Assembly: GCF_010119225.1 (NCBI RefSeq)
Contig: NZ_WNKF01000002.1
Location: forward strand, 186,001 to 250,000
Direction of reading: 5' to 3'
DNA length: 64,000 bases
Source of the DNA: Cyclobacterium roseum
Lineage (GTDB): Bacteria > Bacteroidota > Bacteroidia > Cytophagales > Cyclobacteriaceae
Shown here: piece after piece, positions 32,003 through 39,350 of the stretch
Layout of the letters: each line of letters starts with the position of its first letter
Numbering within the stretch: position 1 is the stretch's first letter
Made by a program: the position numbers and the translations under genes
Notes under the pieces: generated by a model
What the model saw: the letters and a program-made list of their open reading frames with translations, nothing else
What the model was told of the DNA's origin: nothing
Database searches by the model: none

Positions 32003-34420
32003 ATGCTAAAAAATTATTTCAAAATCGCCTGGCGAAACCTTTTGAAAAAGAAAGCCTACTCCTTTATCAATATTTTTGGGTTGGGGTTGGGAATGACCTG
32101 TTGTTTTCTGATTTTCATGTATGTACAGGATGAGCTTTCGGTTGATTCTTATCATGAAAAAAGAGATCAAATATACCGTTTGACCCACGGGACCCTTCCA
32201 TCCAAGGAGCAAGCTGAAAGTGCCGGGGCCAATCCTTTCTGGGTTTGGCATAATGCACCGGTGGGATCCGCTCTCAAGAGTTATTTTCCTGAAATAGACA
32301 AAGTTGTCCAGTTCTCCGGGAGTTCAGATATTTTGTTGACAGATGGTGAAAATTCCTATCAGGAAAACGGCGTATTTTTTATGGATTCGACGGCCTTTGA
32401 TGTTTTTAGTTGGGAAGTGATTAGAGGTGATTCCAAAACAGCCTTGACGGCACCCTACAGCATGGTGATGACGGAGAGCACCGCCAAAAGGTATTTTGGA
32501 AACGAAGACCCTATTGGCAAAATCCTAAAAGGAAGTGACTCACCGGGAAGGTCCGATGCGGGAGATTACACGGTCACTGCCGTCATCGAAGACATTCCGG
32601 CGAACTCACATTTTAAATTCAACATGCTGCTTTCTTTGAGTACATTCAGGCAATATTGGCCCGAGGTATTTGATAGTTGGGGATACGTGGATTTCTATAC
32701 GTACTTTCTGGTCAACGAGAATTTTAACCTCGCCTCCTTTAGGCAGAAAATACCTGAGTTTCTGGCGACAAGGCAAGATAACCCACTCTATACTGTCGAT
32801 GTGGAGCCGATGAAGGATTTTTACCTTAGATCAGATGCGGACAGACAACCGGGCGAAACGGGGAACCTGTCCAATATTTATGTTTTTTCGGTGATTGGCA
32901 TTTTCATTTTGGTCATCGCCATGATCAACTTTATGAACCTGTCCACCGCCAGGTCCATGGAGCGCGCCAAGGAAGTAGGCATCAGAAAATCCGTGGGTGC
33001 TGACAGAAAGCACCTTATCTTTCAGTTTTTGGGAGAATCCATTATCATCGTGTTTTTTGCCATGTTGGCTTCCATTGTTTTGCTATCTGTGGCGATGCCG
33101 CTGATGAATAGCATCACGGGCAAAGAACTGGGGTTGGCAAGGTTTGTTAACTGGCAAACGGTCCCAGCCATGATCGGGGTGTTAATGGTTATTGGTTTAT
33201 TGGCTGGATCCTATCCGGCATTTGTATTGTCAGGTTTCAGGCCAGTTCAGATTTTAAAAGGTATTTCCGTAACCGATAATAGTGGGGTCAGCCTTAGAAA
33301 GGGGCTGGTAATTTTCCAGTTCAGCCTATCCATTATCCTGATTGCAGGGACCCTCATCGTCTATACCCAAATGAATCACCTATTGGATAAAGACATGGGG
33401 TTTGACAAAGAGCAGATGTTGGTGTTGGATTACAATTATGATGAAATAGTCAATAGCAGGTCCAATACACTTAAAAGCGAGCTGGAATCAAATCCGGCGA
33501 TTCTTTCCGCCGCTTTTTCGAGAAGCGTCCCGGGTGGCTATTTTCCAAATGCCGGAACAAGCATCCAAGGGCCTGATGGGGAAATGATTCAAAAAGGCCA
33601 GGCCATTTTTCAGGTGGGAATCGATTTTATTGACCACTTTGATATGGAATTGGTGGCAGGCAGGTCCTATTCAAGGGAATATCCTTCAGATTCGACTGCT
33701 GCCCTGGTGGTAAATGAAGCCGCCGCCCGCCAATTTGGCTATGCCCATCCGGCTGATATAGTCGGGAAGAAATTTGACCAATGGGGAAGGGCTGGAGAAG
33801 TGATTGGGGTGGTAAAAGATTTTAATTTTATTTCGCTCCATCGAAATATTGAACCTTTGACGTTACCCTTTGAAGCCGATGCAAGTCGCTTCCTTTCGCT
33901 CAAAGTGAAGCCTGACAGTCTGCAAAAAACCATTTCTGAAGTGGAAGCGATTTGGAAAAACATTGCCCCGCACAGGCCCTTTTTGTATAGTTTTTTGGAT
34001 GAGGATTTTAACAAACAGTATCAGGCTGATTTCAAGTTCAGAAAAATATTTACGGTGTTTTCAGTGTTAGCGATCCTAATTGCAAGCCTGGGACTGTTCG
34101 GCCTAGCCACCTACACGGCAGAGATCAGAACCAAAGAAATCGGAATCAGGAAGGTACTTGGGGCAGAGGTTTCCAGTATTGTAACGCTGCTGTCCAAGGA
34201 TTTTATTAAGCTGGTGTTGGTAGCGATTGTAATGGCTACGCCGGTCACCTGGTATGCCATGAATAAATGGTTGGAAGGGTTCGCCTATAAAGCGGCGATA
34301 GGATGGTGGGTTTATCTATTGGCAGGGATGTTGGCCGTAATAGCCGCAATGGTGACCATTGGTTCACAAGCAGTCCGGGCGGCCCTGGTAAATCCGGTAA
34401 ATAGTTTGAAGAGTGATTGA
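32003..34420 (+). CDS. ABC transporter permease (FtsX/MacB-type, two FtsX domains)
   Basis: An 805-residue protein beginning MLKNYFKIAWRNLLKKKAYSFINIFGLGLGMTCCFLIFMYV. It has a first periplasmic MacB_PCD-like domain, a first FtsX core (STARSMERAKEVGIRKSVGADRKHLIFQFLGESIII), a second periplasmic region, and a second core (GLFGLATYTAEIRTKEIGIRKVLGAEVSSIV...VNPVNSLKSD). It is intact, the most regular of the three, and carries the best promoter. It is an inner-membrane exporter subunit needing an ATPase not encoded here. The conserved upstream architecture says the three permeases share a regulator, perhaps an envelope-stress or antimicrobial response (inference). Confidence 0.93.
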   Translation: MLKNYFKIAWRNLLKKKAYSFINIFGLGLGMTCCFLIFMYVQDELSVDSYHEKRDQIYRLTHGTLPSKEQAESAGANPFWVWHNAPVGSALKSYFPEIDKVVQFSGSSDILLTDGENSYQENGVFFMDSTAFDVFSWEVIRGDSKTALTAPYSMVMTESTAKRYFGNEDPIGKILKGSDSPGRSDAGDYTVTAVIEDIPANSHFKFNMLLSLSTFRQYWPEVFDSWGYVDFYTYFLVNENFNLASFRQKIPEFLATRQDNPLYTVDVEPMKDFYLRSDADRQPGETGNLSNIYVFSVIGIFILVIAMINFMNLSTARSMERAKEVGIRKSVGADRKHLIFQFLGESIIIVFFAMLASIVLLSVAMPLMNSITGKELGLARFVNWQTVPAMIGVLMVIGLLAGSYPAFVLSGFRPVQILKGISVTDNSGVSLRKGLVIFQFSLSIILIAGTLIVYTQMNHLLDKDMGFDKEQMLVLDYNYDEIVNSRSNTLKSELESNPAILSAAFSRSVPGGYFPNAGTSIQGPDGEMIQKGQAIFQVGIDFIDHFDMELVAGRSYSREYPSDSTAALVVNEAAARQFGYAHPADIVGKKFDQWGRAGEVIGVVKDFNFISLHRNIEPLTLPFEADASRFLSLKVKPDSLQKTISEVEAIWKNIAPHRPFLYSFLDEDFNKQYQADFKFRKIFTVFSVLAILIASLGLFGLATYTAEIRTKEIGIRKVLGAEVSSIVTLLSKDFIKLVLVAIVMATPVTWYAMNKWLEGFAYKAAIGWWVYLLAGMLAVIAAMVTIGSQAVRAALVNPVNSLKSD

Positions 34421-34595
34421 TTTTGGAGATTAAGACAATGATGCCAAATTCATGAAATCAGGTTAACTCGCGAACAAATAATGGATTAACAAGCAAGATA
34501 ATTCACCTTGGACTCAACTCAGGAACCATTACGGGCATTTTATGGCCCCTAGCCTTGGCAATTATAACTGATGAATCACTATAAAATCAAATCCC

Positions 34596-34877
34596 ATGAC
34601 GTACATCGCTATCCCCATTCCAACGAGCTCTAAAAAACAGGACATCCAAATCGAAGTGACGATCAACAACCAAAAACAAGCTCAACACTACAAGGTGGAG
34701 TTGTTTTATTGGGAAGATTGTCAGGATCCCAAAGGTCATCGGGCAGACTGTCTTTCCGAAATGCTGTCGCATCATGACCCCAATTGGGGGCTTTATTATA
34801 TTGGTGCGCCGACGGAAAAATTTGTACCGATTACGTTTGTGGAAAAGAGAGAAGGAGGTAAAATACCTGAGGTTTAA
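34596..34877 (+). CDS. Small hypothetical protein (93 aa)
   Basis: A 93-residue protein, MTYIAIPIPTSSKKQDIQIEVTINNQKQAQHYKVELFYWEDC, then an acidic-basic mix with GHRADCLSEMLSHHDPNWGLYYIGAPTEKFVPITFVEKREGG. The second part (DPNWGLYYIG.PTEKFVPITF) looks like a folded domain. I do not recognise a named family. There is no signal peptide. It lies between the third permease and a PIN toxin-antitoxin pair and shows no coupling to either. Confidence 0.65.
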   Translation: MTYIAIPIPTSSKKQDIQIEVTINNQKQAQHYKVELFYWEDCQDPKGHRADCLSEMLSHHDPNWGLYYIGAPTEKFVPITFVEKREGGKIPEV

Positions 34878-35092
34878 AGAAAAGCCGAGAAGGCAGGGAG
34901 GGAAACAAAGTCTTGGAAGAAATTTCACTGCCTTTTTGTGTCAGCAAATTTCTTTTTCAGGCACCTCTCTTACTTCAAAAATCACAACCAACTTATTGAC
35001 CAGAACGTTGGGTAAGTTGATTGCTATTTTTCTTTATTTGTCCTTTTTTGTATTTTTGAACGAAGAATTTATTAAAAATATTAACTGTTATT

Positions 35093-35305
35093 ATGTCAAA
35101 CCCTCTAAATGAGACACAATTGGAAATTCTGAAGCTGTTCAGCCATGAACAATCAGAGGAAGATTTGCAGGAAATTAAATCATTACTGGTTACCTACCTT
35201 TCTGAAAAAGCTGTAAGGGAAGCGGACAAAGCATTTGAAGATAAGAACTATACGCAGGCGGTTTTTAATAAATGGAAAAAAGAGCATTTTCGAAAACAAG
35301 GATAA
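35093..35305 (+). CDS. Putative antitoxin of a PIN-family TA pair
   Basis: A 70-residue helical protein, MSNPLNETQLEILKLFSHEQSEEDLQEIKSLLVTYLSEKAVREADKAFEDKNYTQ and a short basic tail. It resembles the small partner genes that sit just upstream of 'putative toxin component, PIN family' genes in Bacteroidetes. It starts 6 bp before the toxin gene ends its spacer, i.e. the stop at 35305 is 6 bp from the toxin ATG. Small size, charge and this spacing support the antitoxin role; no DNA-binding motif is obvious. Confidence 0.72.
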   Translation: MSNPLNETQLEILKLFSHEQSEEDLQEIKSLLVTYLSEKAVREADKAFEDKNYTQAVFNKWKKEHFRKQG

Positions 35306-35311
35306 TCAATC

Positions 35312-35725
35312 ATGGTGATTGTTTTAGATTGCAATATTTTAGTAATGAGCCTTACTTCCAGGTCACCATATCATATTATATTTCAATCTTTGGTAAATGG
35401 AAAATTTGACTTGGCAATCAACGAAGAAATTATGCTGGAATATGAAGAAATTATCCAAATAAAATACGGAATTCGCACCGCTGGTAGTTTTATAACTTTA
35501 TTGAAAGAACTTCCCAATGTTCGTTTCACAAATACCTATTACAAATGGAATTTAATAGACGCTGATCCAGAAGATAATAAATATGTTGATTGTGCAATAA
35601 GTTCAGGAGCATCTTTTCTAGTTTCGGAGGACAAACATTTTTCAGTTTTAGCATCCATTCCTTTTCCAAAATTACATCTTTTGTCTTTGGATGGTTTTAT
35701 GAAATTAATTAACACAAAAATGTAA
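35312..35725 (+). CDS. Putative toxin component, PIN family
   Basis: A 137-residue protein with the PIN pattern of the COG1569 type: MVIVLDCNILVMSLTSRSPYHIIFQSLVNGKFDLAINEEIMLEYEEII, with Asp 6 and the EYEEI helix, then DADPEDNKYVDCAISSGASFLVSEDKHF with the catalytic DPEDNKYVDCA cluster. Predicted RNase toxin. It is the third PIN module in this 9-kb stretch and belongs to a different PIN subfamily from the two on the minus strand, so the repeats are independent acquisitions. Confidence 0.85.
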   Translation: MVIVLDCNILVMSLTSRSPYHIIFQSLVNGKFDLAINEEIMLEYEEIIQIKYGIRTAGSFITLLKELPNVRFTNTYYKWNLIDADPEDNKYVDCAISSGASFLVSEDKHFSVLASIPFPKLHLLSLDGFMKLINTKM

Positions 35726-36041
35726 ATAAAAAAGAGAAACTAATAAACTCGATTTCTTTTCGGATTTATGTAATTTGATATTGAAGTCTTTTTAATTTTT
35801 TATAGTCAAGCATTTATTTTTGTTAAATTTAAGGAATGTGATTCATAAAAAGATGACTTCTAAGATTCTCAAAGTTCTCATGGAACTCCTTAATTTCTTT
35901 GAACTGAAAATCATGAAATGATTTTTCACCAGTAAAGAATTAGTTGTGGCATCGGGGTCTTGACTTTTGTTCTGATCGCAATATGGCATGATGGAGGACT
36001 GAATGCCTTCCTTTTAATCCCCAAATTGATTATATTCAGGT
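35726..36041. other. AT-rich intergenic stretch
   Basis: No coding resemblance. It contains a TGGCATGATGGAGGA at about 35984-35998 like the -24 element of the permeases, but no inverted repeat 60 bp upstream, so I do not call it a promoter. Confidence 0.4.
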
Positions 36042-36653
36042 ATGGAAAAAGAGGACAGCAAATCTTCGGTAAAAGAACCCGATTTGAGTTATGGGAACTA
36101 TACCTATGCGGATTACCTGACCTGGGATATGGAAGAGATGGTCGAATTGATCAAAGGAAAAGTTTTCAAAAAAGCCGCCGCAGCACCAAAGAGAATTCAT
36201 CAACGTTTGGCTGGATCGCTTTATACGGAATTTCACCTGTTTTTGAAAGGGAAAAAATGCCAGGCCTATATTGCTCCCTTTGATGTTAGACTTCCTGTAA
36301 AATCCAAAAAAGACCATAGAATCCATACTGTTGTACAACCGGATATCTGTGTGGTTTGTGACATAGAAAAATTGGATGATAGAGGCTGTGTCGGTGCACC
36401 TGATCTGGTGGTGGAAGTCCTGTCACCCGGCAACAAACAACTAGAACTCCAAAACAAGTATAAGGTTTATGAAGAATCCGGAGTAACCGAATATTGGCTG
36501 ATGGATCCCGAGGGACAGACCCTCCTGATATACACACTGATTCAGGGCAGCTACCAACCCTCACGCTTGATGACCTCCGGGGATACAGCAAAATCCTCGG
36601 CCATTGTAGGATTTGAATTGAATTTGGAGGCATTTTTTGAGGAAATCAATTGA
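36042..36653 (+). CDS. Uma2 family endonuclease-like protein (DUF820)
   Basis: A 203-residue protein of the Uma2/DUF820 group, a PD-(D/E)xK-like nuclease family abundant in cyanobacteria and Bacteroidetes but of unknown role. Visible hallmarks are YTYADYLTW.MEEMVELIKGKVF near the start, QPDICVVCD with the catalytic Asp, GAPDLVVEVLSPGNKQLELQNKYKVYEESGVTEYWLMDP with the Glu/Lys motif, and a C-terminal GFELNLEAFF. The family is best known as abundant multicopy genes. It stands alone, following the TA cluster. Confidence 0.9.
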   Translation: MEKEDSKSSVKEPDLSYGNYTYADYLTWDMEEMVELIKGKVFKKAAAAPKRIHQRLAGSLYTEFHLFLKGKKCQAYIAPFDVRLPVKSKKDHRIHTVVQPDICVVCDIEKLDDRGCVGAPDLVVEVLSPGNKQLELQNKYKVYEESGVTEYWLMDPEGQTLLIYTLIQGSYQPSRLMTSGDTAKSSAIVGFELNLEAFFEEIN

Positions 36654-37023
36654 AAATCCGAAATAATTTTCATGGAACATCTCCATTGGCTATAGTCAAT
36701 GTTTTATTCACCCTAATTGGCAGGCCATCCAATCTTTCATGATCCATGGGTTAATGCCGTGTCAATTATTTAATTCTCTCCAATTTTCCTTTCCTTTTGA
36801 TCAGGTTTTGTCAAAATTATAACCCCATAGTTGCATAGATCACATAAGGATTCTTCGGTAAAAAAATAACCTCTCTCTTTTCAAAATAACGCTGTAGCCT
36901 TTAAATGCCATGCTATAGCATTCACCTATAAAACCGACTTTAAGATATTGAAAAATTTAGGGTCGGACTTTTAATTTAACTAATATTTTTCTATGTTTGT
37001 AGAATAAAATAACAATAAGTAGA
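36654..37023. other. Intergenic stretch with candidate BlaI operator
   Basis: No coding signal. Close to the next gene TTCTA-N6-TAGAA (36989-37004) is a 16-bp palindromic element whose CTA...TAG core resembles BlaI/CopY operators, 19 bp upstream of the BlaI-like start. It may mediate autorepression; the exact consensus in this group is not known to me. Confidence 0.45.
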
Positions 37024-37395
37024 ATGAAGTTATCCAAATCCGAAGAAAAGCTCATGGACTTGATCTGGTCTAACGAACCCTTATTTATGAAAGACCTCTT
37101 GGAAATCCATCCGCAACCTAAACCCGCCCCAAGCACGGTGGCTACCTTACTGAAACGCATGCAGCAAAAAGGATATGTAGGCTTCAAGTTGTTTGGCAAC
37201 TCAAGGCAATACCATGCCCTGGTGGAGAAGCCTGATTATTTTTCAGGTCAGGTAAAAACCATAATCAAAGATTTCTTTTCGGACAACCCGCTTCAATTTG
37301 CCTCCTTCTTTACCAAAAAAGCAGACCTGACCACTAAGGAGCTAGAGGAAATAAAAAAACTGGTGGAAAATGAAATTGAAAGGAGAAAGAAATGA
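37024..37395 (+). CDS. BlaI/MecI/CopY family transcriptional repressor
   Basis: A 123-residue winged-helix repressor: MKLSKSEEKLMDLIWSNEPLFMKDLLE, then the recognition helix region PAPSTVATLLKRMQQKGYVGFKLFGNSRQYHALV, and a dimerisation tail. BlaI-type repressors are cleaved or released when a partner M56 peptidase senses an inducer. The partner gene overlaps its stop by 4 bp. The usual cluster adds beta-lactamase genes; none are next to it, so the regulon may involve another process, for example metal or envelope sensing. Confidence 0.93.
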   Translation: MKLSKSEEKLMDLIWSNEPLFMKDLLEIHPQPKPAPSTVATLLKRMQQKGYVGFKLFGNSRQYHALVEKPDYFSGQVKTIIKDFFSDNPLQFASFFTKKADLTTKELEEIKKLVENEIERRKK

Positions 37396-38912
37396 TGATC
37401 CTGATCAAATTTATCGCCTGTTCGGCATTTCTAATGCTGCTTTTCCAAATCTTTTTGGCAAAGGAAAAATCATTTCAGCTAAACCGCTGGATACTGTTGG
37501 CACTTATTCCCGCCGCCATGATCATTCCTTTCCTAAATATTCCGATATTTTTGCCGCAGCAAAACCCTGTACAGATTGATTACCTTCCTATTGACCTTCC
37601 TCAATCTACCACGGTTAACCAATCTTATACAAGTCATAAAGCCCCTTTCTCACCGGTACAATGGTTTCTTGTTGTTTACATCCCAGTGTTCTTCTTTCTG
37701 CTTCTAAAAAAATTAAAAGCCCTGAATCAGTTAATTAGCTGGACAAAAAATGCCTCAGTGCAGCACATTCGCGGAGCATTGCTGATTTTATCAGAAAAAG
37801 TCTCATCCCCTTTTAGTTTTGGCAACTACATTTTCATGCCCCCAAATCTTTATAAAAAATGCAGTTTAGAGACTGAAATGATTCTAACACATGAACGATA
37901 CCACATTGCACATCGGCACCAGGTAGACCTTATTTGGATGGAATTACTGACGGCTTTATGCTGGTTCAACCCAGTGGTCTATTTCGTAAAAAAAGCCATG
38001 GTTCTTAACCACGAATACCTTGCTGATCAAGAAGTCCAAAAATTTGCTCATCCAACAAAGTACAAACAGCTCTTGCTTGAAGTTGCCGTCAATAACAACT
38101 TGGAAATTCTGACCAGTTCAATAGCCTCCTCCGCATTAAAAAATCGATTAATCATGATGAACAAACCCTTAACCAAGACTAGTATGCAGTTGCGAATTTT
38201 CATTTTCAGCCTATTAACTTCATTGTTTATCGCAGGTATTTCATTGGAAATTAATGCCCAGCATATACCTGTGCCTTCTACAAGTCAAAAACAAGATCAG
38301 GCCACGGATGACACCTATTTTGTGGTTGAGTCACAGCCTGAATTTAAAGGTGGGATGACAGACTTTTACAGGTATGTCATAGGGAACATCGGGTATCCTT
38401 TTCGGGCACGGAGAAATGGCATTGAAGGACTGATTGTCGTACAGTTTGTGGTGGAAAAAGACGGTTCCGTTTCCAACGTATCGGCCATGAACGAGATTGC
38501 AGGCGGCTGTGAGGAAGAAGCTGAAAGGGTGGTAAGGAATTCTCCGGATTTCAAACCGGGTATGCAAGGGGGCCGCCCGGTTAGGGTAAAAATGGTATTG
38601 CCCATACACTTTATCCTTGATAAGGAAAAGGTAGGTCATGACGGTCATCCTATAGGTAAAGTAATCGTAGAAGGAGTAGAGCAAAGAAACGGTAAGTTGG
38701 AAGTTGATGCCAACTATGCGGATGGTCTGTGGACCGGTAAAGTGCGAGATCCAGAGGGAAATACGCTTCCAGGGGCAACCGTCCTGATTGTGGATTCTAC
38801 CAAAGGAACAGTAACGGATATAAACGGGGATTTTACGATATCTGCCAATCCATCCCAAAACCTTGTGGCCAGCTTTGTGGGATATCAGTCTGTGAAATTA
38901 CAAGGAAATTGA
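37392..38912 (+). CDS. BlaR1-like M56 peptidase with TonB_C and carboxypeptidase-regulatory domains
   Basis: A 506-residue integral membrane protein. N-terminal helices (about 5-50 and 92-108) are followed by the M56 zinc-peptidase block: ILTHERYHIAHRHQVDLIWMELLTALCWFNPVV, with HERYH (167-171), then LNHEYLADQEV. A further helix spans about 263-285. A periplasmic TonB C-terminal domain follows (about 315-415, EFKGGMTDFYRYVIGNIGYP, then FVVEKDGSVSNV). The chain ends in a CarboxypepD_reg/SusC-type beta-sandwich (about 440-506, GKVRDPEGNTLPGATVLIV..KGTVTDINGDF). It should sense a periplasmic signal and cleave the BlaI partner, whose gene it overlaps. The last domain is an unusual addition. Confidence 0.92.
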   Translation: MMILIKFIACSAFLMLLFQIFLAKEKSFQLNRWILLALIPAAMIIPFLNIPIFLPQQNPVQIDYLPIDLPQSTTVNQSYTSHKAPFSPVQWFLVVYIPVFFFLLLKKLKALNQLISWTKNASVQHIRGALLILSEKVSSPFSFGNYIFMPPNLYKKCSLETEMILTHERYHIAHRHQVDLIWMELLTALCWFNPVVYFVKKAMVLNHEYLADQEVQKFAHPTKYKQLLLEVAVNNNLEILTSSIASSALKNRLIMMNKPLTKTSMQLRIFIFSLLTSLFIAGISLEINAQHIPVPSTSQKQDQATDDTYFVVESQPEFKGGMTDFYRYVIGNIGYPFRARRNGIEGLIVVQFVVEKDGSVSNVSAMNEIAGGCEEEAERVVRNSPDFKPGMQGGRPVRVKMVLPIHFILDKEKVGHDGHPIGKVIVEGVEQRNGKLEVDANYADGLWTGKVRDPEGNTLPGATVLIVDSTKGTVTDINGDFTISANPSQNLVASFVGYQSVKLQGN

Positions 38913-38997
38913 AATTTGGTTGTTAAAAAAATCCTACCGTTTAGACAAGTGCACAAATGGACATAGTCCTAATCCACCATTTTAAAACCCATAGCTG

Positions 38998-39228
38998 CTA
39001 CGTGCACTATGCTTCTTTAAAAGGGAAATCCAATTTCGACTTTCTTTTAACCACATAGAAAGATCGTACACATAGGAATTCTTTAATTGGATAAAGGGTC
39101 AACATACGTTACTTTAGAAAATACTATGTGCACTATGTGACAAACATTTTTGCCTCTTTGAATAGGAATCCAATTCCGGGTGTCTTTTAACCACTTAGGA
39201 ACTTAGCACACATAGGGATTAATAAATT
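38998..39228 (+). repeat. Imperfect repeats with ACCACATAGAAA / CACATAGG text
   Basis: Two diverged copies, about 38998-39090 and 39122-39228, share GTGCACTATG, then CTTTTAACCAC, then the text (A/G)CACACATAGG. The second begins ACTATGTGCACTATG. This short CATAG-rich dispersed repeat is common between Bacteroidetes genes. It fills most of the 38913-39350 gap. No coding frame is present. Confidence 0.45.
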
Positions 39229-39350
39229 AAGAATAAGATTCCCTTCTGGAATTTTAATCTCCATCTTTCATAGCCGGAACTTCAACTTGCTCCCGCTTAC
39301 TCACCAATATATGATTTTTCAATAGATTTTTGGGGTCTCTTGAAAGAACC

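Noticed and set aside
35984-35998. Sigma-54-like TGGCATGATGGAGGA before the Uma2 gene
   Set aside because: The -12 is GA, and no matching inverted repeat lies about 60 bp upstream.
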